From: Bradyrhizobium erythrophlei
Lineage (GTDB): Bacteria; Pseudomonadota; Alphaproteobacteria; Rhizobiales; Xanthobacteraceae
Reading direction: 5' to 3'
NCBI RefSeq assembly: GCF_900129505.1
Contig: NZ_LT670818.1
Coordinates: 6,915,001 to 6,979,000, forward strand
Length of the DNA: 64,000 nucleotides
The position numbers were made by a program, and so were the translations under genes. The notes below the pieces were generated by a model. That model saw nothing but the letters and a program-made list of their open reading frames with translations. It was not told where the DNA came from and did no database searches. This document shows positions 1 to 9,153 of the stretch, in pieces. Numbering within the stretch: position 1 is the stretch's first letter; each line of letters begins with the position of its first letter.

Positions 1-316
1 CCGGCGCCAGTTTCTTCGCCGGCCTCACCAGCGCCTGCCAGCGCGAGCCGTCTAGACGTTTTATCAGTGTCGCCTCGATCTTCGGTTCGGTGGCGCGGCC
101 GATGCGGCGGCCCTTGAGCTGGGCCGATATCACCTTGGTGTCGTTGACCACCAGCTGGTCGCCGGGCTCGAGCCAGTCTGCGAGATCGGAGACCAGGCGG
201 TCGCGCAGCACGCCGTCGGGCTGCACGACCAGCATCGCTGCGGAATCCCGCGGGCTCGCCGGGCGCAGCGCGATGCTGGCGGCGGGAAGATCGAAGTCGA
301 AGAGGTCGGTGCGCAT
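1..316 (-). CDS. queA: tRNA preQ1 ribosyltransferase-isomerase QueA, N-terminal part
   Basis: QueA transfers and isomerises the ribosyl moiety of S-adenosylmethionine onto 7-aminomethyl-7-deazaguanine in tRNA, giving epoxyqueuosine. About 105 N-terminal residues are present, and the gene runs off the left edge of the window. The protein starts MRTDLFDFDLP, followed by ALRPASPRDSAAMLVV and the family motif VVNDTKVI, then a KRLDGSRW segment and LVRPAKK, all typical of the QueA N-terminus. The ATG at 316 is the natural start. It lies near the cyclophilin/coaD/gyrA block, an order often seen in Bradyrhizobiaceae. Identity is clear, but the active region beyond residue 105 cannot be judged here. 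Confidence 0.9.
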   Translation of the reverse strand, partial: MRTDLFDFDLPAASIALRPASPRDSAAMLVVQPDGVLRDRLVSDLADWLEPGDQLVVNDTKVISAQLKGRRIGRATEPKIEATLIKRLDGSRWQALVRPAKKLAP

Positions 317-447
317 GCTTGTCCGAGGTTTGGTCATCCTCGCGATGCAGATAAGCAAATCGCGTAAGGGGCGATCGGTGTAACACACGGCACCGTCATT
401 TCGACCCTCAAACCGGGAAGGTTCCATTGCATGATTTGGATAAGCAT

Positions 448-1374
448 CTAGGCGGCGAGACCGGCAAATTGATTTTTCGCGATCCGTCGGAGCCGATCAC
501 GCAGCCAGATGATCTCGGCATGGGCACTTCGAGCGGTGCTCCAGATCATCACGTGCGGAAGCGGCCCAATCGGAAACGGAACCTCTTGGCTGTCCAGCCG
601 ATAAGCGCCCAACGTCGCGGCCATCGCAATCGACGGCAGGGTGGTCAGCAAATCCGAACCAGCCAGAATAGGGGCGATGGCAGAGAAATGCGGTACCCAG
701 CCGGCGATGCGGCGTTCCAGCCTCGCTGCGGCCGCCGCGAGATTCACAGGGCTCGCCAGACTGTCGCCAACTCGTACGGCGAGATGGGGCCATTGCGACC
801 AACTTCTGCGTCCCCATCGGGAAAACGCCGGATGTCCCTGACGGCCGAAGCATCGCCATTTCAGGTCCCCAATCGGTTCGGTGCTGACGCCCACGGGCAG
901 TCGGAGTTGCGCCGGCACAATGGCGATGTCGACCTGCCCGTCCGCCACGTCCAGCGGTGTCGGCTCTCGCGGCCCGGTCCACTCGATGGAGACGCCGGGC
1001 GCATCGGACCGCAGCCGCGCCAGCAGGTTCGCAAACAAGGTCAGCGTGAAATCCGGGGCCACGAACCTGAAAACCCGCCGCGAAGATGCGGGATCGAAAA
1101 CATGCCGCGGCGAAAGAACGCGCTCAATCCCGCGCAGCATTGGCCGGGCCTCCTCAATCAGATCGAGCGCGAAAGCCGTCGGCTGCATCCGCGCACCCGC
1201 CTTGATCAACAGCGGATCACCCCACTGGCGGCGCAATCTCGACAGCGAGTGGCTCACAGCCGATTGCGTCCTTCCAAGCCGGTCTGCCGCACGGGTGACG
1301 TTCCGTTCGATCATCAAAACTTCGAACACCACCAGAAGGTTGAGGTCGAACCTACGTAAATCGATCTCATTCAT
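448..1374 (-). CDS. LysR-family transcriptional regulator
   Basis: A 308-residue DNA-binding regulator. The N-terminal winged helix-turn-helix spans about residues 9-66: FDLNLLVVFEVLMIERNVT, then AADRLGRTQSAVSHSLSRLR, the recognition helix. The rest is a type-2 periplasmic-binding-like effector domain (about 95-300). The FDLNLL start and RTQSAVSHSL helix place it near the NodD/LeuO/PbpR-like LysR branch, but the inducer cannot be read from sequence. It is divergent from the exported SnoaL-like gene at 1461, with an 86-bp gap holding an 11-bp palindrome, so that gene is its most likely target. Full length for the family and no defect seen. Confidence 0.9.
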   Translation of the reverse strand: MNEIDLRRFDLNLLVVFEVLMIERNVTRAADRLGRTQSAVSHSLSRLRRQWGDPLLIKAGARMQPTAFALDLIEEARPMLRGIERVLSPRHVFDPASSRRVFRFVAPDFTLTLFANLLARLRSDAPGVSIEWTGPREPTPLDVADGQVDIAIVPAQLRLPVGVSTEPIGDLKWRCFGRQGHPAFSRWGRRSWSQWPHLAVRVGDSLASPVNLAAAAARLERRIAGWVPHFSAIAPILAGSDLLTTLPSIAMAATLGAYRLDSQEVPFPIGPLPHVMIWSTARSAHAEIIWLRDRLRRIAKNQFAGLAA

Positions 1375-1398
1375 GATACACCTTAATTACTCATTGGA

Positions 1399-1409
1399 TC
1401 GATTATCGA
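1399..1409. promoter_or_regulatory. Possible LysR operator palindrome
   Basis: TCGATTATCGA is a perfect 11-bp inverted repeat around a single central base, in the 86-bp gap between the divergent LysR gene and the SnoaL-like gene. LysR sites commonly contain an interrupted T-N11-A dyad, so position and shape fit. A site this short could occur by chance. Assignment is inference. Confidence 0.3.
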
Positions 1410-1460
1410 ATAAAGCGCATATCCCCGGCGGGGGCTGCAAATCAAATCCTTGGAGTCACC

Positions 1461-1949
1461 ATGAAAAGAATATCCGCAGCCTGCGTCGCATTTGCCGCCA
1501 TCGGCCTCTTGGCGTCGTCAGCTCACGCTGAGATCAGCGCTGAAGCGGCCCGCGCCAGTGTCGCGCCGTTCTACAAAGCCCTGAATGCTGAATTCGCCAA
1601 GGACAGCCCCGAACTCATCAGGCAATCGACCGCGCCGCAGTGGATGTCCTGTCGGGGCAACGACATCTGCGTCAGCCGCGATGAGGTTCTGGCGGGCATG
1701 GGACAACGTCTCAAGTCCGTTCCGGACCTGAAATGGGAAATCAAGGAAATCCTGGTCTCGGGCAATCAGGTCACCGTGCGCGGCGAGGCCACCGGCACGC
1801 CGTCGGGCGAATTCATGGGGGCGCCCTATACCGGCAAGTCATTCAAGCTGATGTCGATCGACATTCACACGCTCGAAGGCGGTAAAATGGTCCGCACCTA
1901 CCATATCGAGGATTGGCTCGGTGCGGTTCGTCAACTCTCAGCAAAGTGA
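1461..1949 (+). CDS. Exported SnoaL/NTF2-like protein
   Basis: A 162-residue protein with a Sec signal peptide (about residues 1-23, ending SSAHA). The mature part resembles the SnoaL/NTF2 alpha+beta barrel: an N-terminal helix (AARASVAPFYKALN), a W-containing central segment (LKWEIKEILVSGNQVTVRGEATGT as paired strands) and the closing YHIEDWLGAVRQL, typical of SnoaL-like polyketide cyclase/ester-cyclase relatives. Substrate unknown. The ribosome-binding site GGAG precedes the ATG at 1461. Divergent from the LysR gene at 1374, which probably controls it. Confidence 0.8.
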   Translation: MKRISAACVAFAAIGLLASSAHAEISAEAARASVAPFYKALNAEFAKDSPELIRQSTAPQWMSCRGNDICVSRDEVLAGMGQRLKSVPDLKWEIKEILVSGNQVTVRGEATGTPSGEFMGAPYTGKSFKLMSIDIHTLEGGKMVRTYHIEDWLGAVRQLSAK

Positions 1950-1976
1950 GCCTCTGCCCACCACTTCAGCGCGGCA

Positions 1977-2023
1977 ATCCGGAATTTCGAGATTCCGGGT
2001 TCAAGCTCCGCGCCCGGAGTGAC
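1977..2023. repeat. Degenerate dispersed ATTCCGG element
   Basis: A hairpin CCGGAAT...ATTCCGG is followed by GGTTCAAGCTCCGCGCCCGG and GAGTGACG. This is a shorter, decayed relative of the element at 23781-23864 and lies between convergent genes. It could also help stop transcription, but there is no T-tract. Confidence 0.55.
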
Positions 2024-2034
2024 GCAGGATCAAA

Positions 2035-2499
2035 TCACGCCGCGTCCAGCGCCATATGCGCCTTGACGATCTTGTCGGGATCCTTCACCGGCTCGCCGCG
2101 CTTGATCTTGTCGACGTTCTCCATGCCCGAAATTACCTTGCCCCACACCGTGTATTGCTTGTTGAGGAACGACGCATCGTCGAAGCAGATGAAGAACTGG
2201 CTGTCGCCGGAATCCGGGCTGGCTGCGCGCGCCATCGACGTCGTGCCGCGCACATGCGGCTCATTGTTGAATTCGGCCTTGAGCTTGGTGCCGGAACCGC
2301 CGGTGCCGGTGCCCTGCGGGCAGCCGGTCTGCGCCATGAAGCCGTCGATGACGCGATGGAAGACGATGCCGTCGTAAAATCCCTCGCGTACCAGTTCCTT
2401 GATCCGCGCAACATGGTTGGGGGCAAGATCGGGCCGCATCTCGATCGTGACAGGTCCCTGCGTGGTTTCCAGGATCAAAGTATTTTCGGTGTCAGCCAT
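2035..2499 (-). CDS. Cytoplasmic cyclophilin-type peptidyl-prolyl isomerase
   Basis: A 154-residue single-domain cyclophilin that catalyses cis-trans isomerisation of prolyl bonds. Family landmarks in order: FHRVIDGFMAQTGCPQGTGT, where the Arg of FHRV is catalytic, then MARAASPDSGDSQFFICF and the loop YTVWGKVISGMENVDKI. There is no signal peptide, so it should act in the cytoplasm, unlike its paralogue at 2919. Its start lies 25 bases inside the end of the TolA/TonB-like gene (2475), indicating an operon with translational coupling: 2919, 2475, 2035. The central Trp that confers cyclosporin sensitivity is not evident. Confidence 0.92.
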   Translation of the reverse strand: MADTENTLILETTQGPVTIEMRPDLAPNHVARIKELVREGFYDGIVFHRVIDGFMAQTGCPQGTGTGGSGTKLKAEFNNEPHVRGTTSMARAASPDSGDSQFFICFDDASFLNKQYTVWGKVISGMENVDKIKRGEPVKDPDKIVKAHMALDAA

Positions 2500-2912
2500 G
2501 CTCTTTTCTCTGTCGGTTGGGGTGGAGGAGGTTTCCGGTTGTGGAACTGGATGGCGAACGGCCGGCCGGCAACGGCGCCGGCCATACTGTCGGTAAATGG
2601 CATCGGCGAGCAGCGTTGCAACGCCTCCATCACGGCGACGCGGTACTCTACCCGGTCGTTGTCGGTGGCCTGTTCCGATTCATAGGTGATCCGGGGACGG
2701 CCGAGGATCTCGCCTGCGCGGTTAAAGCTCACGATCACGGTGATGTCGATCGGGTTGGCGCGCGCGAGTGGCGGCGGTTTCCAGCAGCTCCCGATTTTCG
2801 CGATCGCCTCGCGGATGGTATTGACCTTCTCCTCCTCCGCCCGCGCACGGGCCGAGCACACGAGCAGGAGCGCTGCGACCAACCAGACGAGCTGAATACG
2901 ACGCCGCGCCAT
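2475..2912 (-). CDS. Exported protein with TonB/TolA C-terminal-like domain
   Basis: A 145-residue protein with a signal peptide (about 1-25, MARRRIQLVWLVAALLLVC to ARARA). The mature segment IGSCWKPPP, then DITVIVSFNRAGEILGRP and AVMEALQRCSPMPF, follows the TolA/TonB C-terminal pattern, where a Cys pair closes the fold; both Cys are present. It lacks a TonB-style transmembrane anchor and Pro-rich spacer, so it is a free periplasmic domain rather than a TonB. It is sandwiched between two cyclophilins: 6 bases after the stop of the upstream one and overlapping the downstream one by 25 bases. Function unknown. Confidence 0.75.
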   Translation of the reverse strand: MARRRIQLVWLVAALLLVCSARARAEEEKVNTIREAIAKIGSCWKPPPLARANPIDITVIVSFNRAGEILGRPRITYESEQATDNDRVEYRVAVMEALQRCSPMPFTDSMAGAVAGRPFAIQFHNRKPPPPQPTEKRAWLTPKIL

Positions 2913-2918
2913 CGCCGG

Positions 2919-3482
2919 TCACTTGATGTCGGAAGCGACTTGCACCTTCACCATCTTGTCGGGATCGGTGACGGCGCCGCCCGCCGATCCCGGCGGGGCC
3001 TTTTTGAGTTTGTCGACCACATCCATGCCCTGCACCACCTCGCCGATCACGGTGTACTGGCCATCGAGGCTGGCGCCATCGGCGAACATGATGAAGAACT
3101 GCGAGTTGGCGGTATCGACGCTGTCGCCGCGCCGCGCCATGCCGACGATGCCGCGCTTGAAATGAACGTTGGAGAATTCCTGTTTCAGGTTCGGGTATTT
3201 CGAGCCGCCGGTGCCGTCGAAATTCTTGCCGTCGCCGGTCTGCGCCATGAAGCCGTCCATCACGCGGTGGAACGGTACGTTGTTGTAGAAACCGTCGCGC
3301 GCCAGCTGCTTGATGCGCTCGGCATGCTGGGGCGCGATATCGGTCCGCAGCTTGATGACGATGCGGCCCTTGGTGGTGTCGATCACGATCGCGTTCTGCT
3401 TGTCGAGACCGGTCGGAAGCGGCTGGGCGATCGCAGGCGCGGCACAGATCAGCGCGATGATGAAGGCGAGAGCTCGTATCAT
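2919..3482 (-). CDS. Periplasmic cyclophilin-type peptidyl-prolyl isomerase
   Basis: A 187-residue cyclophilin with an N-terminal signal peptide (about 1-19, MIRALAFIIALICAAPAIA), so a periplasmic folding catalyst of PpiA type. Key motifs: FHRVMDGFMAQTGDG, MARRGDSVDTANSQFFIMF, and YTVIGEVVQGMDVVDKL. It heads a likely three-gene operon with the TolA-like gene (2475) and the cytoplasmic cyclophilin (2035). A 7-residue PPGSAGG insertion before VTDPDKMVKV separates it from its cytoplasmic paralogue. coaD lies about 100 bp upstream and may be co-transcribed. Confidence 0.9.
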   Translation of the reverse strand: MIRALAFIIALICAAPAIAQPLPTGLDKQNAIVIDTTKGRIVIKLRTDIAPQHAERIKQLARDGFYNNVPFHRVMDGFMAQTGDGKNFDGTGGSKYPNLKQEFSNVHFKRGIVGMARRGDSVDTANSQFFIMFADGASLDGQYTVIGEVVQGMDVVDKLKKAPPGSAGGAVTDPDKMVKVQVASDIK

Positions 3483-3578
3483 GAAAACTCCGGATCAGAT
3501 GCAGGTTAAGCGCATGTCGTAAGTTGCGTGCCGTGTTATCGCAAAATCGCTTGCCGTTTTTGCGAAAAACCCTAAGCG

Positions 3579-4076
3579 CTAACTGGGGAATTTGGTCTTC
3601 AGGCTGGCCGCGACCGCCGGCGGCACGAACGCCGAGACGTCGCCGCCCATGCCGGCGATTTGGCGCACCAGTGTGGCGGTGATCGGGCGGACGGTAACCG
3701 AGGCGGGAAGGAATACCGTCTGCACCTCCGGCGCCATGGTTTCGTTCATGCCGGCGATCTGCATCTCGTAGTCGAGGTCGGTGCCGTCGCGCAGGCCGCG
3801 AATCATGAGCGTCGCGCCGGCCTTTTGCGCCGCCGTGACCGTGAGGTTGTCGTAGGTGGTGCAGTCGAACGCACAACCGGCTTTCGCGGCGATCGGCCCA
3901 AACACCTCATGGACCATCGCAAAGCGCTCCTCGACGGTGAATAGCGGCTTCTTGCCGGGGTGGACCCCGATGGCGACGATCAACTGGTCGCACAGCCTGA
4001 CAGCGCCCCGGACTACGTCCAAATGGCCGTTGGTGACGGGATCGAAGGAGCCGGGATAAAGCGCGATACGGGACAT
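3579..4076 (-). CDS. coaD: Phosphopantetheine adenylyltransferase
   Basis: CoaD transfers AMP from ATP to 4'-phosphopantetheine, the penultimate step of coenzyme A synthesis, in the cytoplasm. The 165-residue length is normal. The nucleotidyltransferase motif is at residues 8-18 ([11 protein letters not shown], the T/HxGH signature), with [14 protein letters not shown] in the middle and [33 protein letters not shown] towards the C-terminus, all diagnostic. It lies between gyrA and the cyclophilin operon, the usual order in this family. Confidence 0.96.
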   Translation of the reverse strand: MSRIALYPGSFDPVTNGHLDVVRGAVRLCDQLIVAIGVHPGKKPLFTVEERFAMVHEVFGPIAAKAGCAFDCTTYDNLTVTAAQKAGATLMIRGLRDGTDLDYEMQIAGMNETMAPEVQTVFLPASVTVRPITATLVRQIAGMGGDVSAFVPPAVAASLKTKFPS

Positions 4077-4346
4077 AAGCTCGTCTACCCCGCCGCGGGC
4101 GGCCCGGCAAGCCGGGGAGTTCCCCCTAATACCGCCAATTTAATTCCAGGCCCGCCCTGAACCAATCGAGGGCCCGGGGCGTCTCCTCAGCAAGCCGATC
4201 ATGTTTCGTCCCGCAAGCGGCGGCGAAACAAATCCCGCTCCGCACGAAACCATTTTCTGCCCCGGCGAAGACATCCGGAAACGGGCGCTTTGTACCACAG
4301 GGTTAACGAAACGACAGGCCGCCAAGGCCCAGGACAGGGGACCGTC

Positions 4347-4607
4347 ATGATCAAGGCAATTTCTGCCATCGCTATTGCTGCGTTTGTTGCTGCAGCCCTT
4401 ACCATTCTGCCTGGCTTTGCCCCGCAGGTCGAAGCCAGCGTTCCGCACGTGCTTGCCAAGGCCGACCGGCTGGATATCCGCCCGATCGGTCGCGACTGCT
4501 CGCAGCAGGCCTGGCCGAATTTCGAGGCTTCCTGCCTGCGCGTCGCCGGCACCAAGACCATGGTTACCCGGGAAGCCCGGCTGGTCACCGCCGACCGCAC
4601 GCCGTAG
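4347..4607 (+). CDS. Small exported protein, unknown function
   Basis: An 86-residue protein with a signal peptide (about residues 1-30: MIKAISAIAIAAFVAAALTI followed by LPGFAPQVEA). The mature part is about 56 residues with two Cys (DCSQQAWP and ASCLRV), possibly a disulphide. The start at 4347 is preferred over an in-frame ATG at 4290 because it begins the signal peptide and has GGGGACC upstream. It is convergent with gyrA. I recognise no domain; comparable short exported proteins are common in Bradyrhizobium. Function not assigned. Confidence 0.65.
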   Translation: MIKAISAIAIAAFVAAALTILPGFAPQVEASVPHVLAKADRLDIRPIGRDCSQQAWPNFEASCLRVAGTKTMVTREARLVTADRTP

Positions 4608-4670
4608 CGCGCTACCAGCGCGATCAAACTTTCCGTTTCGATCGGATCGAATGGAGGCTGGGCAGGCGCC

Positions 4671-7409
4671 CTAGCCTCCATTTCCGTTGCCGTCTCCGTT
4701 GCCATTTTCGGCGTCGTCGCCGATGTGCTCGACCGAAACCACATGCTCGTCCTCGGCGGTGTCGAACACGATGACGCCCTGGGTCGACCGGCCGGCGATC
4801 CGGATGCCCTCGACCGGGCAGCGGATCAACTGACCCTTGTCGGTCACCAGCATGATCTGGTCGCTGTCTTCCACCGGGAATGAGGCCACCAGCTTGCCGT
4901 TACGGTCGTTCACCGACATCGCCACGATGCCTTTGCCGCCGCGGCCGGTGGTGCGGTATTCGAAGGAGGAGGTTCGCTTGCCGAACCCATTGACGGAGAC
5001 GGTGAGCACGACCTGTTCCTGCGCGGACATCTCAACATAGCGCTCGGAACTGAGCTGGATCGCGCCGGAGGTTTCCTCGGCTTCCGCTTCACCGACCTCC
5101 TCGGCCGCGCCCTCGCCGGCAACGGCACGGCGCATTTTCAGATAGGCCGACCGTTCATCCGATGTTGCTTCGACGTGACGCAGGATCGACAGCGAGATCA
5201 CCTTGTCGCTTTCGGGCAGCGCGATGCCGCGCACGCCCATCGAGGTGCGCCCCGTGAACACCCGCACGTCGGTGACGGGGAAGCGGATGCACTGGCCGCC
5301 GGCGGCGGTCAAAAGCACGTCGTCGCGTTCGGTGCAGATCTGCACGTCGACGATCGCCTCGGTGTCGTCGAGCTTCATGGCGATGATGCCGGAGCGGCGG
5401 ACATCGACGAAGTCCGACAGCTTGTTGCGGCGGACATTGCCGCCGGTGGTCGCGAACATCACGTCGAGATTGGCCCAGGAGGATTCATCCTCCGGCAGCG
5501 GCATGATGGTGGTGATGCGCTCGCCCTGCTCCAGCGGCAGGATGTTGATCATGGCCTTGCCGCGCGCGTTCGGCGCCGCCATCGGCAGCCGCCAGACCTT
5601 TTCCTTGTAGACCTGGCCGCGCGAGGAGAAGAACAGCACCGGCGTATGGGTGGAGGCCACGAACAACCGGCTGACGAAGTCCTCGTCGCGGGTCTGCATT
5701 CCCGCCCTGCCCTTGCCGCCGCGGCGCTGCGCGCGGTAGGCCGAGAGCGGCACGCGCTTGACGTAGCCGGCATGCGAGACCGTGACCACCATGTCCTCGC
5801 GCTGGATCAGGTCCTCGTCCTCGACCTCGTTTTCCTGCTCGATGATGACGGTCTTGCGTGCGGTCGCGAATGCCGTTTTCACGTCGTTCAGTTCGGTCTT
5901 GATGATCGCCTGGACACGGGCGCGGGAGCGCAGGATTTCGAGGAGATCGGCGATCTCCACCGCCAGTCTGTCGAGCTCTTCGCCGATCTCCTCGCGCCCG
6001 AGCGCGGTCAACCGCTGCAGCCGCAGGTCGAGGATGGCCCTGGCCTGTTCCATCGACAGCCGTGCGGTGCCGTCGGGGTTGAGCCGGTGGCGGGGATCGT
6101 CGATCAGCGTGATCATCGCCTCGACGTCCCTGGCCGGCCAGTCGCGCGACATCAGGGTTTCGCGGGCGGCATTGGGATCGGGCGAGGTCCGGATCACCCG
6201 GATGATCTCGTCGATATTGGCAACCGCGATGGCGAGACCGACCAGGATGTGGGCGCGGTCGCGGGCCTTGTTGAGCAGGAACTTGGTGCGGCGCGTCACC
6301 ACCTGCTCGCGGAACGCGATGAACAGGGTCAGCAGGTCCTTCAGGTTCATCGTCTGCGGGCGGCCGGAGTCCAGCGCCAGCATGTTGGCCGGGAAATTCG
6401 ACTGCAGCGGCGTGAACTTGTAGAGCTGGTTCAGCACCACATCGGCCATCGCGTCGCGCTTCAGTTCGATCACCACGCGCAAGCCGTCCCGGTCGGATTC
6501 GTCGCGCAGCTCGGCGATGCCCTCGATCTGCTTCTCGCGGTGCAGTTCGCCGATCCGCGCCACCATGGTGGACTTGTTCACCTGGTAGGGAATTTCGGTG
6601 ATGATGATAGCTTCGCGGTCCTTGCGAATCGTGTCGATCTTGACCTTGCCGCGCATCACGATAGAGCCGCGGCCGAGATGATAGGCCGCGCGAATGCCCT
6701 GACGTCCGAGGATGACGCCGCCGGTGGGAAAGTCCGGTCCGGGAATGATGCCCATGAGGTCGTCGATGCCGAGCGCCGGATTGTCGATCAGCGCCACGCA
6801 GGCGTCGATGACTTCGCCGAGATTGTGCGGGGGTATGTTGGTCGCCATGCCGACCGCGATGCCGCCGGCGCCGTTGACGAGCAGGTTCGGAAATTTCGCC
6901 GGAAGAACCACCGGCTCTTTCTCGGAATTGTCGTAGTTTGCCTGGAAATCGACCGTGTCCTTGTCGATATCCTCGAGAACTTCCATGGCCGATCGCGTGA
7001 GACGCGCTTCGGTATATCGATAGGCCGCCGGAGGATCGCCGTCGATCGAGCCGAAATTGCCCTGGCCGTCGATCAGCGGCACACGCATGGAGAATTCCTG
7101 CGCCATCCGGACCATCGCGTCGTAAATCGACTGGTCGCCGTGCGGATGATATTTACCGATCACGTCACCGACGACGCGCGCGGATTTGACGTATTTCTTG
7201 TCGGGCGTGTGCCCCTGCTCGTACATCGAATACAGAATTCGCCGATGCACGGGCTTGAGGCCGTCGCGCGCATCCGGCAACGCGCGCGCCACGATCACGC
7301 TCATGGCGTAATCGAGGTAGGAGCGTTTCATCTCGTCGAGGATGGATACAGGACGAATATCGGAAGGAACCGGCGGCTCGCCGGGTGGCTTATCTTCAGG
7401 CTCAGACAA
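4671..7409 (-). CDS. gyrA: DNA gyrase subunit A
   Basis: A 912-residue cleavage-rejoining subunit of DNA gyrase, which introduces negative supercoils with GyrB. The catalytic Tyr is residue 132 ([10 protein letters not shown]). The quinolone pocket reads [10 protein letters not shown] (88-97), so the position matching E. coli Ser83 is Gln93. The GyrA box QRRGGKG, needed for wrapping DNA, begins the C-terminal beta-pinwheel (around 560), and its blades continue to the end. An acidic E-rich insertion ([16 protein letters not shown]) and a G/N/D-rich tail ([12 protein letters not shown]) extend the C-terminus, as often in alphaproteobacteria. No frame break. An 821-residue open frame on the opposite strand is a codon-bias shadow. 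Confidence 0.98.
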   Translation of the reverse strand: MSEPEDKPPGEPPVPSDIRPVSILDEMKRSYLDYAMSVIVARALPDARDGLKPVHRRILYSMYEQGHTPDKKYVKSARVVGDVIGKYHPHGDQSIYDAMVRMAQEFSMRVPLIDGQGNFGSIDGDPPAAYRYTEARLTRSAMEVLEDIDKDTVDFQANYDNSEKEPVVLPAKFPNLLVNGAGGIAVGMATNIPPHNLGEVIDACVALIDNPALGIDDLMGIIPGPDFPTGGVILGRQGIRAAYHLGRGSIVMRGKVKIDTIRKDREAIIITEIPYQVNKSTMVARIGELHREKQIEGIAELRDESDRDGLRVVIELKRDAMADVVLNQLYKFTPLQSNFPANMLALDSGRPQTMNLKDLLTLFIAFREQVVTRRTKFLLNKARDRAHILVGLAIAVANIDEIIRVIRTSPDPNAARETLMSRDWPARDVEAMITLIDDPRHRLNPDGTARLSMEQARAILDLRLQRLTALGREEIGEELDRLAVEIADLLEILRSRARVQAIIKTELNDVKTAFATARKTVIIEQENEVEDEDLIQREDMVVTVSHAGYVKRVPLSAYRAQRRGGKGRAGMQTRDEDFVSRLFVASTHTPVLFFSSRGQVYKEKVWRLPMAAPNARGKAMINILPLEQGERITTIMPLPEDESSWANLDVMFATTGGNVRRNKLSDFVDVRRSGIIAMKLDDTEAIVDVQICTERDDVLLTAAGGQCIRFPVTDVRVFTGRTSMGVRGIALPESDKVISLSILRHVEATSDERSAYLKMRRAVAGEGAAEEVGEAEAEETSGAIQLSSERYVEMSAQEQVVLTVSVNGFGKRTSSFEYRTTGRGGKGIVAMSVNDRNGKLVASFPVEDSDQIMLVTDKGQLIRCPVEGIRIAGRSTQGVIVFDTAEDEHVVSVEHIGDDAENGNGDGNGNGG

Positions 7410-7636
7410 AGGGGGAATCCGGTCAGTTCTTGCTCCGAATCATATAGCGTATCGGGAGCTTCCAAACCACCCCTAAACGGGGTCCCGCGAGTGGATTTTC
7501 CCTTCGTTTTTCCAGAGACTTACGCCGTACGCCGCCCCCCTTCGCGCGGGCTCGAAACCGGGCCCGGACAGGCTTCCCCGAGCGGGCTTTTTCGGCTCAC
7601 CAAAACGCGCCGCGAAGCGCGCGCCCGCAGCGGCCG

Positions 7637-8035
7637 CTAAGGCCCGAACACCACCGCATGCATGATCCGTCCCGGCAGCAGCGTGAACAGGCCTGCGACC
7701 ACCAGCGCGCCCGAGAACAGTGCGATCATGATCCGCCGATGGTCGGCGACGCGGTGCCGGTGCGCGCGCCACACCGCGAGCGGAAGCATGGTCAGTGTAA
7801 AGATCGACAGCAGGTGGATCGGGCTCCACGGGCCTATCAGCCTGATCTGATGGATCCAGAACGAACTCACGGCCACGCAGGCCATCAAGAGAACCCAGAT
7901 CCAGCCGAGCGTGCGATGGGGCAAGGTCCCCTTCGGCGCCGCAAACTGCACCAGGCCGAGCACGAAGGCCGACATCGCCGCGAAGGCATGCAGCGGGATC
8001 GCGGGGGCTGCATCGAGCAGCGGCGCAAGGCTCAT
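7637..8035 (-). CDS. DUF2306-like small integral membrane protein
   Basis: A 132-residue protein with about four hydrophobic segments: around 15-34, 45-63, 72-88 and 102-122. The conserved features HRTLGWIWVL, SFWI, SPIHLLSIFTL and HRRIM match the DUF2306 family of predicted membrane proteins, which carry conserved His residues and may bind haem or metal; function unproven. It stands alone between gyrA and ssb on the same strand, with gaps of about 150-230 bp that show nothing distinctive. Confidence 0.75.
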   Translation of the reverse strand: MSLAPLLDAAPAIPLHAFAAMSAFVLGLVQFAAPKGTLPHRTLGWIWVLLMACVAVSSFWIHQIRLIGPWSPIHLLSIFTLTMLPLAVWRAHRHRVADHRRIMIALFSGALVVAGLFTLLPGRIMHAVVFGP

Positions 8036-8184
8036 GAGGGGGACCCCTGGATCGATATCCTGATGTCGACAGGATCAGTATCGATACACAGAAACGCCGA
8101 ATAGGCGACCTCGGGGAGCCGCCTATTCGCAGAACATAACGCCCTTCAAAAAAATAGTCCGGCGTGGCCGGCCGCACGTCCTGT

Positions 8185-8682
8185 TCAGAACGGAATATCG
8201 TCGTCTATGTCACTGTTGCGCGCGCCGGCGCCGGCCGCGACCGCGCGGCGCGGGGCCGCCACGGAGGGACCGCTGGAGCCGAAATCGCCACCCGATTCAT
8301 CGGGACCGAAACTGCCGCCACCGCCGCCGCTGCGGCCGTCGAGCATAGTCAGGACTGAATTGAAGCCTTGCAGCACCACTTCGGTCGAGTATTTCTCGAC
8401 GCCGCTGGCGTCGGTCCATTTGCGGGTTTGGAGCGCACCCTCGATGTAAACCTTGGCGCCCTTCTTCAGATATTGCTCGACGATCTTGCAGAGCGGCTCG
8501 GAGAAAATCACCACCCGGTGCCATTCGGTCTTTTCCTTGCGCTCGCCGGTCGCCTTGTCGCGCCAGGTATCGGACGTCGCCACGCTCAGATTGGCAATTG
8601 GCCGCCCATCCTGCGTCCGCCGGATCTCGGGGTCCTTGCCGAGGTTTCCGACCAGAATCACCTTGTTCACGCTTCCCGCCAT
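8185..8682 (-). CDS. ssb: Single-stranded DNA-binding protein
   Basis: A 165-residue SSB that coats single-stranded DNA in replication, recombination and repair and recruits partners through its C-terminal tip. The OB fold covers about residues 4-112 ([35 protein letters not shown]). A Gly/Ser/Ala-rich linker leads to the acidic tip DIDDDIPF, which matches the canonical DDDIPF. The start at 8682 (MAGSVNKV) is chosen over an in-frame ATG 63 bases upstream because family members begin there. A LexA box lies 174 bp upstream, so SOS induction is likely. Confidence 0.97.
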   Translation of the reverse strand: MAGSVNKVILVGNLGKDPEIRRTQDGRPIANLSVATSDTWRDKATGERKEKTEWHRVVIFSEPLCKIVEQYLKKGAKVYIEGALQTRKWTDASGVEKYSTEVVLQGFNSVLTMLDGRSGGGGGSFGPDESGGDFGSSGPSVAAPRRAVAAGAGARNSDIDDDIPF

Positions 8683-8855
8683 CGCCGCTCTCCACTCCAA
8701 GAAAACTTCAAGAAAATACCGGGCTGGCCGGCCTGCTCGCCGCATCCTGGGCTAGAGCACCGGCGCAACCACCTTGAAGCCGACCCTATACGCTCGCTGG
8801 CCCCGCCAGCGGGCCGATCCCCCGGTTATCCACATATAGCATCTGCTCCGGCCGT

Positions 8856-8870
8856 GTTCCAGTTTTGTTC
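8856..8870. promoter_or_regulatory. LexA (SOS) box upstream of ssb
   Basis: GTTCCAGTTTTGTTC is an exact match to the alphaproteobacterial SOS box GTTC-N7-GTTC. It lies 174 bp before the ssb start, in the 471-bp gap between ssb (minus strand) and the outer-membrane gene (plus strand). Apart from this box I see no gene in 8683-9153; the DNA nearer 9153 is AT-richer and probably carries the outer-membrane gene's promoter and leader. Confidence 0.75.
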
Positions 8871-9153
8871 CAAAGAAAAACGAGGCCTTTGCGGGCGCAG
8901 CGGGAGCGTGTGATGGTACCAGATGCGGACGTTGAAGTGCGGCAAAAATCTGTCACAATTCGGGTTCCCCAGAGTTCCCAAAACCCCTAATGAATCATTA
9001 GCTTCGGGTAATTCCACTTCATCCGTGAGTGTTGCTTTTCGGAGACGGCATTATGGGATGAATCAGCTATATTCATGCCGACATTCGGATCGCCTCAAAG
9101 ATCCTGACGCCCACTAGTTGGGCTTAGCCAGAAGCAGAGCCAGAGAGGATACA

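Noticed and set aside
5175..7640. Long open frame of 821 codons on the plus strand opposite gyrA
   Set aside because: Shadow of high-GC third-position bias in gyrA; the translation has His/Arg/Asp-rich composition and no family similarity.
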